From the NCBI GenBank assembly GCA_030272155.1, contig CP126191.1, forward strand, positions 7,090,501 through 7,154,500: a DNA stretch of 64,000 bases, read 5' to 3'. A model generated the notes under the pieces. That model was not told where the DNA came from. It searched no databases and saw nothing but the letters and a program-made list of their open reading frames with translations. Shown piece after piece: positions 1 to 11,544 of this stretch. Numbering within the stretch: the first letter of the stretch is position 1; the number at the start of each line of letters is the position of its first letter. This DNA is from Tetradesmus obliquus. Its lineage: Eukaryota > Chlorophyta > Chlorophyceae > Sphaeropleales > Scenedesmaceae. The translations under genes were made by a program, and so were the position numbers.

Positions 1-67
1 CAGCTGCTTGTGTGGACCATCAACCTGCTCACTACGTTGCATGTGTGCGTGTTGCCTGCCGCCGCAG

Positions 68-1233
68 AGCAAGAAGCGCCGGCGCAGCAGCTCAAAGCAC
101 AAGAAGGACAAGGCCAAGGACAAGAAGCGGCGCAAGGACAAGAAGCACAAGAAGCAGAAGGACAAAGACAAGGACAAAGATCAGAAGCGCAAGAAGCGCA
201 AGCAGGCGGCCAGCGAAGATGAGGAAGCAGGCGGCAAGGCGCGCGGCAAGCTGACACACACAGAGGTGCGGGGCGGGGCGGCAAGGGTGGGCCAGATGTT
301 TTGCGACGGGCGGCAGCACAGCTGGCATCGGTAGTGGGTCTTTTGGCATGTCTTTCCAGCGTTAATCATTGCTGACTGCTGTGCAATATCACTGCTGCGC
401 TGTGTTCGTCTTGCAGGACTTTGGCAAGTACGGCTACATCCGCGAGACTGATCAGAACGCCAAGCATGACGAGTTTGTGCTGTGGGCTGTGGAGGTGAAG
501 GGCGCCAACATCGAGCTGCTGGGGAAGACCGAGGAGAAGGAGCTGTTCAGGGAGTACATGGAGGACTTCAACACAGGCACACTGCCGCACAAGTGAGCTG
601 GGCGCAGGCTGTCAGCGGGAGGGGCAGGCGGGGTCGTGATGTGCGCAGTGCATGGGGCCGGGGGTCAACCAGGTTCAGCCACAGTATCAATGTAGCAATG
701 GAAGAGGCCAAGTGCCTTGCAAGAGGACGGTGGGAGGCGAGTGTCTTGCATGGGGTGCTGTCGCACACTGGGACCCAGCACTGCTCTGCATGTTGCGTTC
801 AGCTCATCAGCCGTGCCGCCTGCAGGTCGTACGCCACCACTTACACCTGCTTCCACCTGCTGCGCCCGCTCTGCTGCCCGCTTGCTGCTGCGCCCCTTGC
901 AGGAAGTACTACGACCTGGCCGCGTTTGAGCGCAGCGAGAAGATCAAGGCAGCAGGCGGCGGCAGCGGCGGCGGCAAGCCTGGCGGCGCTGCGTTTGACG
1001 CGCGCGCTGACGAGGAGGCGCTTAAGAAGCAGCGGCACGAGGAGCGGATGCGGCTGGCGGAGCAGCGGCAGCGCGAGGCCTACGCGCTGCTGAAGCACAC
1101 GGACCGCGCCAAGGACATGCGCGAGCAGGAGCTGCTGCGCGCGGAGATGAACCTGGCGTACAAGACGGGCGACAGGGCCAAGGCGGAGAAGATCTTCCAG
1201 CGGCTGCAGCCGGACGAGGAGAAGAAGAAGTAG
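68..1233 (+). CDS. SCI1-like (stigma/style cell-cycle inhibitor 1) nuclear protein, 5' partial
   Basis: Exons 68-265, 417-592 and 903-1233, all with GT-AG boundaries and matching phase. The gene enters the window after an acceptor at 61-67, so the start is missing. The first exon encodes a very basic Lys/Arg/Asp tract (SKKRRRSSSKHKK type), as expected of a nuclear or nucleolar protein. The second encodes the conserved core (DFGKYGYIRETD ... REYMEDFNTGTLPHK), which continues as KYYDLAAFE at the start of exon 3. This FGKYG...TLPHKKYYD block is the signature I associate with the SCI1 family. The rest of exon 3 is a charged helical tail (ALKKQRHEERMRLAEQ) ending in DEEKKK. In plants SCI1 is a nuclear protein that restrains cell proliferation; the same role in an alga is inference. 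Lysine-rich tails are common, so the assignment rests on the exon 2-3 core. Confidence 0.75.
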
Positions 1234-1237
1234 CAGG

Positions 1238-1239
<2 letters not shown>

Positions 1240-1284
<45 letters not shown>
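1240..1284 (+). repeat. (CAG)15 microsatellite in 3' UTR
   Basis: About 15 uninterrupted CAG units start six bases after the SCI1-like stop codon. They are on the coding strand and lie in the presumed 3' UTR. Confidence 0.9.
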
Positions 1285-1285
<1 letters not shown>

Positions 1286-1470
1286 GAAAGTTGGCGGTGT
1301 GGTACGGTGAATTGCTGGCGGTGGTGTCGTGCAGTCTCTGTGTTGCCTGTGCACCCATTCATGCGCCGTGGCTTATGGGGCTGTGGCTGCACTCACTCTG
1401 CTGGCAGGGAATCATCCAGCAGCACCTGTCCCACCAGCGCAGCACATGAGCAACATTGCTCCGTATTAGA

Positions 1471-1475
1471 TGTAA
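1471..1475 (+). terminator. Candidate TGTAA poly(A) signal of the SCI1-like gene
   Basis: TGTAA, the usual chlorophyte polyadenylation signal, lies about 240 bases after the stop. The five-base motif is weak evidence by itself. Confidence 0.35.
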
Positions 1476-1900
1476 GTGGCTATGTGTTCAGTAGCATGAA
1501 AGCAGCCCAAGTGCTTGGCACATTCCTGGTTGATGTAGTGTCAGGGCTGTAGCTGGTGTACCAATGCTGGCCAGTCTTGCACCAGGTGACAGCGTGGCGG
1601 TGACCTTGCTTGCGTTCTCCGATGTTTCTTGAACGTTGTATTGCGCTTGAAATGTCCAGCAGTATGCTTGGATGGTGCAAGGCTTGGGGGTTACTCTGCT
1701 GCAGTAGGGTTCTAGGTTCAGTTATGTGACCCAGCTCTTGCCACTTGATGTTGGGCCCACGATGCTGATCAGTAATCGAGCTGTTGATAATTCATTTGTT
1801 CGTCAGTTTACAGCAAGCTCTGATCATCACCAGTTGGCTGAAGGGCAGCAGCTCACTGCTGCTGGGGTCACCGTGCAGCCTGCCGCCCTGAGTGGGCAGG
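1476..1900. other. Gene-free interval upstream of the PEPC gene
   Basis: I see no coding signal here. It must hold the end of the SCI1-like transcript and the promoter and 5' UTR of the PEPC gene. No clear TATA box was found. Confidence 0.5.
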
Positions 1901-4900
1901 ATGACGGACAGCACAGATGACTACAACTTTCAGTCTTCAGAGATTTCTCTAGCCCCTCTGATCGAGGACTGCAACCTGCTTGGCTCGCTGCTCGATGATG
2001 CCCTCAAAAGCGAGGTCGGGACAGAATTGTTCAGCAAAGTAGAACGAGTCAGGGCTTTGGCGCAATGTGCTGCTCAGCTGGCAACCAAGCACGACGGGGT
2101 GAGCTCTTTTGGTTGGAGCTTGCCACGCTAGGGCTGTTTGCCTGTGCTCTTACGCCGGCCTCCGTGGGTCGCGATCGGTTGCTTGTGATGTTTATAACTA
2201 ACGTAAAAGTACAGGTAACTCGACGTGTAGCAGGTGACCCACACCGGCACACAACGTGACGAACAAGGCGTTTGTGGGTGGCTTGCAGGGCGCATCCAGG
2301 ATGCTATCGCAGCGCATGGCAGACGAACTGATGAACATGAGTTTGGACGAAGCCATGCCGCTCACACGTGCTCTTGGACACTACCTGGGCCTGACCAGCA
2401 TTGCAGAGCTGCATCATAGGCAGGTGGCAGCAGTAGCAGCAGCGCTAAGCTAACAGCAGCACTAGGCCAGCAGCTGCCGCAGCAGCAGCTAAAGAGAATC
2501 AGAATTTTGCTGGAGCCCTGAGCACGGCTAGGTACCTGGCAGCAGCTGAGCTCGTCGCATGCAGTGCGCTGCCTTCAGCAGTGACCAACTGCATATTCCA
2601 AAGCAAGATTCCACAGCTACAGGCACTGCATTGCTGTGCTTGCATTGCCCTACTCTTGCAGTCAGATATAGTGACCTGCTGCTGAGCATGTGCCTGGCAG
2701 CACGCCCGCACATTGGGTAATGGGTGATTGAACTACACACACCTGCATGTGTCCTGCAGGCTGCGGCGTGCGCGCCAGGAGGGCAAGAACCCCAAGTCCT
2801 GCGACGAGGTGTTTGAGCGGCTCATCACCGAGGGCACACACCCGGATGACCTGTACAACGAGGTCACACACCAGGTGCGGCTGCAGGGCTAGCAGCTGAC
2901 GCGCCAGGTTGTTGGCGTGGGCCTGGCAGACGTCATTATGACGTAACACATCAGCACAATGGTGTAGATATGCAGAGGGGCACAGTGCATCATGCTGCAT
3001 GCTGGTGTGACACAAATGCTTGCTTGACACCCAGCAGGCGACACAGTGGCAAGTAAGGTAGTTCCGTCTGCAACAGCCTGCCATGTCACCTCACGGGCAT
3101 CAGCACTTGCACGCACTTGGTGTGCTTGTATGCTGTTGTTGCTGGTGAACCACTGGTGCCGTCTCCTGCAAGCACAGCTGCCCAGTTTGCATTGCGTGAT
3201 CCCGCCTTCCAGCTGCACCTTATGGCCGCCTGAGCATTCAGCCACCCTGCTGCTGCGCGCAGTCTGTGGAGATTGTGCTGACAGCGCACCCCACACAGGT
3301 CAACAGGCGCACGCTGCAGTACAAGCACAGCAAGATCGCTGCGCTGCTGCAGCAGCATGACAGGTGCGCTCAGCATGGCAGCATGCGCAGCAGCAGCAGC
3401 AGCAGCAGCAGGGGTTGCTGTTGCATACTGCAGTGGTGACTTGTCATCCTCCCCTGGCTGAAGGTGGATGGCAGCAGTTGTGCAGTTTGAAAGTGCAGCT
3501 GGGAGGGCAGTATATGCACTCGCCCGCAAGAGCAGGCTCCATATCCTTCTGCCATTGCCGAGCAGCTGCGACCACTTGCAGGCTTGCCGCTCTGTCCAGC
3601 AGCTGCCTAATCATGTCTTAGTGCTTTATCTTATCCCTACCTGCAGGCCCGACCTGACTGCGGAGGAGCGCGACACAGTGCTGCAGGACCTGGTGCGCGA
3701 GATCACCGCGCTGTGGCAGACGGACGAGCTGCGCAGGGAGCGGCCCACACCCATTGACGGTGAGCAGCAATGTCAGCAGCAGGCTGGTGCGCTGGCGCAG
3801 CTGTAGGCAGCGATGCGAGCTGCTTGCAGTTGGCTTAGCTGACTAGCGCATTTGTGTGCTGTTGCTGAAGCCGCGTCAGTGTTGCTGCAGCATAGCGTGA
3901 TTGACAAAGGGCCATGCTTGCATTCATGCTTTGTGTATAGCGGCATTAGTTGGCTGCGTGTATCAACTGCAAGCTCATGAATCGCACACTGCCGCTGCTA
4001 CTGCTGCGCAGAGGCGCGTGGCGGGCTGCATGTTGTGGAGCAGTCCCTGTGGGCTGCTGTGCCCGCCTTCCTGCGCCGCCTGTCTGCTGCGCTCAAGAAG
4101 CACACAGGGCGCGAGCTGCCGCTGAACGCCACGCCCATCAAGTTCGGCTCCTGGATGGGCGGCGACCGGGACGGCAACCCCAACGTGACCGCCAAGACCA
4201 CACACCACGTGGTGGCCCTCAGCAGGTGAGGGGCAGCCCGGCAGCGGCAGGGCGGCAGGGCGGCACTGCTGGATCTGCTTTGCAGCGGTGGCGGGTGCAG
4301 GGCTTTTGGGGGGCAGCTGCACCAGCCATCTGCTGACCTTTCGGAAAGCAGCAGCTTGGGTGTGTACACAGCTGCAGTCATTCACATGCTGCTGCTGCTG
4401 CGTGCACTGCTGCTGCTGCAGGTGGATGGCTGCTGACCTGTACCTGCGTGAGGTGGACGTGCTGCGCTTTGAGGTGAGGGGCCTGTCTGCTCATGTCTTC
4501 AGTACCTTGAGACTGCACGGCTTCTTGTTGGTATAGTACTTGGCTGCACACTACGTGCCACAAAGTTTGCTGAAAAGTACATGACAGGGTGAGGCGTTGT
4601 CGTCACAGCAGCTGACCGTACCATCAAGATTGCAAACCCTTGCCGACGTGGCTACCACTAGCAGGCACCCTGCAGCACTAGCAGCACTCTGTATGCTGGC
4701 ACTGCCAGAGCGCAGAGCCTCGCTCACGTGCACCTGTTTGCTCCTGTCCCCACTGCTACTGCTGCCGCCACTCCTGCTGCAGCTGTCCATGAGCAACTGC
4801 AGCGACACGGTGTGGCAGATGGCGACGGAGATCATGGAGGACAACAGGGCGCGCGAGGACACGCAGGACGCGGCGGCACAGAAGCTGCACATGTTCACGC

Positions 4901-7217
4901 ACCCCAAGGATAGCGAGGCCAGCAAGCTGCCAGACGGTGCGCACTGCTGTAGTAACTCAGCATTATTGCCTTGGCTGCAACGACTGTGCATCACCTGCAA
5001 CGCTTACTCACGATGTTATGGGGCGGGCTGCGTCAGACGTGCACGCTTCTCAACCAACCCACATCTACCAGCTGCACAAGAGCCTGATGATCGCTGCTAA
5101 CGTGGGCTCTGCCCTTGCTTGGCCCAGGGGTAGCCCAGCAATGCATGCACGCCGCAACTTGTATCCAAGTATACAACCAAAACAGCTGTTTACACCCGCG
5201 CTGTGCTGCTGCAGGCATGGTGCTGGGCACGCGGCCGGGCGCTGCTGACGAGAGCGTGGCGCTGACCAGTGAGGCCAGCGTGCAGGTGCCGCACGAGCTG
5301 CCGGGGCAGGACCCCGAGGGCGGCAGCGAGGTCAACTTTGCGGTGGACGAGGATTCCAGCAGCGCGGCAGCCACGCCCCGCGGCGACCTCTCCACATCAT
5401 TCAGCGAGCAGGTGTCACTGGATGGCCAGCCGCACTCGCCACACGCGCAGGTGCCGGCGCTGGGGTCTCAGGTTGCTGCCGACGGCACGCCTGCTGCTAT
5501 GCGGTGGATTCCTGGGGAGGGCAGCGGGGCGGAGGGCCAGTCTGGCGTGGGGCTGGGCGGCAGCTGGCAGGACCTGCAGGCGCTGCGGCAGCAGAGCACG
5601 CGCCACAACGCGCTGCAGATGAACACGGTGAGCAGCACACCGCGTGGCTGGCAGGGCAGCTTATGTTTTTGCATGGCCTAGTGCCCTGCTCGTTGTCGTT
5701 TGAAGGCAGGTATTTCATGTCCCTGCCTGGAATGAGGGACATTCGGCGAGCCTGCAGTCAATGGTGCTGCCGTCATGTTGATGCATGCTGCTTCCTGAGT
5801 AGCAGTGTCGTGGTTTGCTGCTGCAGGCTGCGTCAGCGCGGCTGGCTGAGGTTGAGCCGCCAAGCGGTGCTGAGCGGCGGCGCTTCATGAGCCGCACCAC
5901 CACTGAGGCGCTCAAGGAGGCGCGCCAGCACCAGCGTAAGGGGGCCCACCCCTACAGGGTGGTGCTGGGAGAGGTGAGAGCAGGCACGGCTGTGCAGCTG
6001 CACTGGGCACAGCCATGCATTGTGTGGTGAGGTCGTGTGTGCGGTGGTATGCATGGATCGATGCGTCCAGTAACCGTCACAGCTGCCAGTACGCAGCATG
6101 CTGATGGCTGGCCTGATGTGAACACCAGGTGTTGCACTGCCCCCCATCTTACGCGTCATCGCCAGTGTCCCTGCACTGTTGCTCTCACGCTGTGCCGTCT
6201 GCCTACTGTCACAACTCTCGTGATGTCTGCGGCATGCATGAATCTGCCGTGCAGGTGCGCCGCAAGCTGATGAACACGCGCAGCCGCATGGAGGAGATGC
6301 TGCAGGGCAACCTGGACGGCATCATCGCAGCTGAGGGCAGCGACGAGTGGTACGCCAGCGAGGAGGAGCTGGCGCAGCCGCTGCTGGCAGTTTACTGGTG
6401 AGGGAGGGGCGCTGCGCTGCATCAAGCCAAATGGATGAACGGATCAGTTGCAGCCTGCGGCAGCTGCTGCAATCAAGTGCAGGGCAAGCATGTAGATCAG
6501 CTGCCTGCAGGACTCGACGACGCAAGCTTGCAGGAACAGCCTGCACCTGCTGCTGCAACACCACTATTCCCTGAATGTGTGTGATACCTTACAGCTGCAC
6601 ACGCTGGCACACCTGCTGCCTCCTGCCCACACCGCCACACGTCCAACATTGCTACTGCTGCTGCTGCCCCACAACCTTCCCTCTAACACTGCCAGGTCCC
6701 TGTGGGAGTGTGGCGGCGGCACCATCGCGGACGGGCGGCTGCTGGACCTCATCCGTCGCGTGTACAGCTTTGGCATGTCGCTGCTCAAGCTGGACCTGCG
6801 CCAGGAGAGCACGCGGCACGCGGAGACGCTGGACGCCATCACCACCTACCTGGGCTATGGCAGCTACAAGGCCTGGGACGAGGACACCAAGTGCGAGTGG
6901 ATCACGCGCGAGCTGGAGACGCGCCGCCCACTCATCCCGCTCAACATGCCCATGACCGACGAGGTGCGTGGCGCAGCCTGCCAGCCGGCGGCCAGCAGCA
7001 ACAATGTGCAGAGCAGGCAGCCGTGGCGTGCTGGGAACAGGATAAGGAACAGCACGGGTCTCACGGGGTGCAGCGGCCAGGATGGTGTCGTTGGATGCTG
7101 GAACTGTGCATAAGGTTATACGTACAGGCAGGCAGGCTGGCAGGAGCAGCAGCTGTTGTTGTTGATGCGTGTTACTGCATCGTGGCTGCGGCCGCATCTC
7201 CTGTGTACGCAACTCAC

Positions 7218-7289
<72 letters not shown>

Positions 7290-10053
7290 TGCTGCCGCAG
7301 GTGCGCGAGGTGCTGGACACGTTCCGCGTTGCTGCGCGGCTGGGCACCAGCAGCCTGGCCGCGTACGTGATCAGCATGAGCCGGGCGGCCAGCGACGTGC
7401 TGGCAGTGGAGCTGCTGCAGAAGGAGGCGCGCCTCATGGTGAGCGGGGGGTGGCTGTACTGGAGACTGCTGCTACTTCAAGCTGGGTTCTACGCAAACTA
7501 GTAGATTGGGTGGCGAGTTAAGCTGCACGCGGTTGATCATGCAGGGCAGCATGGTGCCTGCACCAGCCGCTGCTTGTGCATCTGCCTGCTCATGCACACG
7601 CTCAACTAATGCGTCTGCTGCTGCTGCTTTCTGCTCTAGGTTGCTGCGGAGACGGGCAAGGTGCCGGACCACACCAACAGCCTGCGCGTGGTGCCGCTGT
7701 TTGAGACGCTGGATGACCTGGACGCCAGCGGTGAGGTCATGGCGCGCCTCTTCAGCAACCGCTGGTACCGCGCACACCTGCGCAGCGTGCACGACAACCA
7801 CCAGGAGGTCATGCTTGGCTACAGCGACAGCGGCAAGGACGCGGGACGCCTCGCAGCAAACTGGGCGCTGTACAGGTGGGTGCGGGGCAGCTGCAGCGTG
7901 CGGCGTGGTGCAGGGGCTGTGCATGCATGGCGGCAGCTTGCAGGAAGTTGCTGCTTGCAGGAACGCAGGTGACTGCAACAGCATAACGGCAGCAACAGCT
8001 GTCAGGCGAGCTGTGCTCTGCGTTGTGCTTGCCGCATGACAACAGCTGTGCTCATGCTACTTGCCCGACCCTGTTTTCTGCGTGTGCAGGGCTCAGGGCA
8101 GCCTGGTGCGCATCAGCAAGAGCTGCGGCGTGAAGCTCAACCTGTTCCACGGCCGCGGCGGCACTGTGGGGCGTGGCGGCGGCCCCACCTACCTGGCCAT
8201 CCAGAGCCAGGCGCCAGGCAGCGTGGAGGGCATGTTCCGCATCACAGAGCAGGGCGAGATGGTGCAGGTGAGGGGCTGGTGAGAGCAGCAGGCAGGCCTC
8301 AACAGGCGCCCGGGCTGATGTCACAGCAGGCAGCCAACCGCAACACTACTTGCAGGAAAGTGATTGCTGCAGTGTGTTTGCTGCTGCACGCAGCTGGTCC
8401 CATGGGCAGCGCGCTGCGCAGCTTGCAGCTCCAGCACAGCGCAGGAGGTATTATGCAGTAAAGGCACAGCGCACAGTTTGCGCTCAACACCTCTGCAACC
8501 AGCACCACCTGCCCCAGCGTGCTCGCTGCTTCATCCTCCTTCCCTTGCTGCTGCTGTGCCGCTCCTGCTGTGCGCGCGCAGGCCAAGTTTGGCATCCCCG
8601 TGGTGGCTGCCAACCAGCTGGAGATCTACACCACCGCGGTGCTGCTGGCCAGCATGAAGCCGCCCAGCAACCCGCGCGAGGAGGCCTGGGTGGCCAACAT
8701 GGACGCGCTGGGCGACCTGTCCTGCAACGCATACAGGTGCGCACTGCACCTGCAAGCCGTGACACCTATCCTGCTTCGCTGCGCAGCGGTGCGTACTGAC
8801 TGCTGCAGTTTGTTGTGTGCTTGATGCATGCACACCAGCATGATGAGCATCGGAGGTTGTGGTGGACTGCTGCCAGCACAAGCCGGCAGCTGCGCGGTTG
8901 CTGGTGGCGAAGCCTCAACATGTCTTGCACCCGCTGTCTGCTGGTGCCAGGTCCATCGTGTTTGAGCACCCGCACTTCATCAGCTACTTCACTGCGGCCA
9001 CGCCCGAGAGCGAGCTGGGCAACCTCAACATAGGCAGCAGGCCGGCGCGCCGCAAGACGGGCGCGAGCGTGCACAACCTGCGAGCCATCCCCTGGATCTT
9101 TGCCTGGACGCAGGTGGGCGGCTGAGGCGGCTGGCGCAGCGTCAACGAGCTGTGCTGGCAGCTTCAGCAAATTGGCAGGCACCTTTGCATGGCTCTGGTC
9201 TGTGCAGGAGCACATGCTGCAATCAGGGGTTAGAGCAAGCATGAGAGATAAAAACATGCTGCTTCGTTTGGTTGATGAGACCATGACCTGACTGCCTATC
9301 TTGCTGGCCACTGTGCTGCGCTGCAGACGCGCCTAATCCTGCCCAGCTGGCTGGGAGTGGGCGACGCCCTCAACCAGCTCATTCGCGATGTGAGTGGACA
9401 GCCGCCGCCACAGCGCAGCGACCATGCTGTGTGGCTAAGCAAACCAGGCGACAGCAGCAATAGCGGCAACAACCCGGGGCTTTAGCTGGCATGCCTCTTC
9501 ATCTCATCTTGCCAGAACACTGCCTGTGTACCTCCACAGCATGCTGTGCCCTGCAAACCTCATGCTTTGCTGCCCGCCCGTTTCATACCATGCTTCTGGT
9601 ACCACATAGCACACACATAGCACACATCACGCTGCATGACGCGCTGCTGCTGCCGCGCAGGGCAAAAAGAGTGAGCTGCAGAAGATGTACGAGGAGTGGC
9701 CCTTCTTTGCTGCCACCATCGACCTCATCGAGATGATCCTGGCCAAGGCCGACATGCGCATCAGCGGGCTGTATGATGACGTGCTGGTGGACGACACGCA
9801 GGGCAAGAAGCTGGGCAGCGAGCTGCGCCAGAAGTTCACCGACACCGTGCGCGCCATCTGCGAGGTGTGGAAGGGGGTGTAGCGGTGGTTGAGGTGCAGT
9901 GTTTTGGCGGGGGGGGGGGGGGGGGGCAACGAAGGGTGACCTGTAACACTAAATCGGGAATGTGCGCAGAAGTGCGCGCAGGTTCAGCCTTACCCAGACA
10001 TGCTCAAACATGTCCTGCATGTGTTGGTGGCTCGTAGGTTAAATTTTGTCAAC

Positions 10054-10110
<57 letters not shown>

Positions 10111-10571
10111 GTGACTGGGCACTCACGGCTGCTGGAGACCAACCCCTCGCTGCGCTGCCTGATTGAGATGAGGAACCCCAACATCGACCCCATCAACATC
10201 CTGCAGGTGAGAGGAGGGAGGGGATGGGGTGCTGCAGCCGACAGCGGTCAAGGCCAGAGTGGCTGGAAGCAGGTAGAGGCAGTGGCTGGGGTGCTCCTGC
10301 AGCTGTGCAGCTGTGCTGCAGCATAATGCGTCTGGCCGTTGAATGTCTTGGCAGTGTTTAGATAAAGGTTCTGTGTAATCTGCAGCTACTGTTGTTGACG
10401 ACCGTGGCTGTCGCTGATGCAAGGGTATTGCTTGCTTGCTGTGCGGCTGTTGCAATGCTGCAGGTGGAGATCCTGCGCCGGGCCCGCGCTGACCCCAGGA
10501 ACCCTCGCCTGCGCGAGGCGCTGCTCATCACCATCAACGGTATTGCAGCAGGCATGCGCAACACCGGCTAA
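1901..10571 (+). CDS. PPC2: Bacterial-type phosphoenolpyruvate carboxylase (BTPC), 21 exons
   Basis: Carboxylates phosphoenolpyruvate to oxaloacetate (anaplerosis). Exons: 1901-2098, 2289-2419, 2760-2874, 3263-3363, 3647-3759, 4012-4225, 4422-4473, 4783-4936, 5215-5627, 5827-5973, 6255-6397, 6696-6963, 7301-7438, 7640-7875, 8090-8267, 8582-8736, 8951-9113, 9327-9389, 9661-9864, 10111-10206, 10464-10571. The product is 1,129 residues and every junction keeps phase. Catalytic blocks are intact: VLTAHPTQ (near residue 155), GGDRDGNP (near 270), [11 protein letters not shown] and [14 protein letters not shown]. Two traits mark the bacterial-type class: the C-terminus is RNTG (plant-type ends QNTG), and an acidic, Ser/Gly-rich disordered insert of about 150 residues (about 360-530) interrupts the domain. 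The N-terminal phosphorylation motif of plant-type PEPC is absent. In Chlamydomonas and castor bean such subunits join plant-type PEPC in large class-2 complexes. The symbol follows Chlamydomonas. The start is the ATG after an in-frame GTG at 1892. Confidence 0.93.
7219..7288 (+). repeat. (CTG)23 microsatellite in a PEPC intron
   Basis: About 23 CTG units end 13 bases before the acceptor of exon 13, where the polypyrimidine tract should be. The antisense strand reads as polyglutamine or polyalanine, which has no coding meaning. Confidence 0.9.
9909..9926 (+). repeat. Homopolymer of 18 G in a PEPC intron
   Basis: Eighteen consecutive G lie about 45 bases after the donor of exon 19. The tract could form a G-quadruplex in DNA or pre-mRNA. 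Long homopolymers are also error-prone in sequencing, so the exact length is uncertain. Confidence 0.8.
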
Positions 10572-11544
10572 GGCAGCTGCCGGAGCTGGTAGCAGGGAGA
10601 TGTTGTTGCAAGCAGGGGTGGGATGTGGCTCAATGTCTGGCGCAGTGTATGGGCGGTTTCAACAGTTTGTACTTCTCTAGACGCGGACAGGATGCAGCGA
10701 CTGTAGTGCACTGGACTTGCAGCACAGTGCCTGCAATTCTTTACACACAGTATGTGGCTATTCCAAACTGTGTTTACATGCCAATGCAAGCTTTTTACAG
10801 TATGTGGCTGTGCACAGCTGACCATGAACAGCTGTACTGTGTTGCACACAACGATGGTACCTGCACCCCAGAATGTGGTGTGTTGCGTGCAGAGCGCAAT
10901 CAAACTGTCACGATGAGCATTTTCTGGTTGAACAGAGGGTTGTTTTACTTGCCGCTATTGCATGTGGGTCATGTGAACTCTGGCGAAGGGACTGGTACCT
11001 TGGACGTCAGCGCTTCACTTGCAGCGAGTGACTGCACAAGTGGCTTTGAACCAAAGATGCTTAATTGCGTCGTGATAAGGTCATCAGATCGTGAGAAATT
11101 CGCGCATATCGCTTTAGTCAGCCAACAGGATTGCGTATCAGTCTGCCCTGGCTGCCAGAAATGACGATTGTCCGACTCACGGCTTCTCGTCCAACGATAA
11201 GTTCCACTAACAAAGATCAGCACATCAAGTGCAATTCACGCAATTCTGCATAGCATCGCAGGGCAGCTGTTTGGCAGACAGCGGCGGGTACTAAAGCGGT
11301 TTGAATTGACCCTTTAGACTGCAGAGAGGCGTTCGGTAGGAGCTGCCGGCTTGTATCCCACTCAAGGTGAAAGCCTGATTGAGTCCGTGCTTGTATTGTT
11401 GCTGCAAGCGCCCGCAGAGTCCGTAGACGTCGCAGTTGCGGGTCATCAGGCTGTACAGTCGGTGGGCCTGGCTGCTCGCGCCGTCAGTGGTTGAGGCTGC
11501 CGTTTATTACGTTCCCTCGTGGTTTAATTTTGCAGGTTGTTCTG
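10572..11544. other. Intergenic: PEPC 3' UTR and expansin A upstream region
   Basis: There is a long open frame at 10625-11164 (+), but its composition and lack of recognisable motifs give no support for a gene. A consensus acceptor (TTTAATTTTGCAG) ends nine bases before the expansin A start, suggesting a 5' UTR intron. Confidence 0.5.

Noticed and set aside
6652-7437. Minus-strand frame with polyglutamine
   Set aside because: It covers PEPC exons and the (CTG)23 intron repeat in reverse. The plus-strand frame matches PEPC exactly.
10625-11164. Plus-strand frame of 179 codons after PEPC
   Set aside because: No family motif, no good start context and a composition unlike neighbouring exons. 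It is treated as 3' UTR or intergenic.
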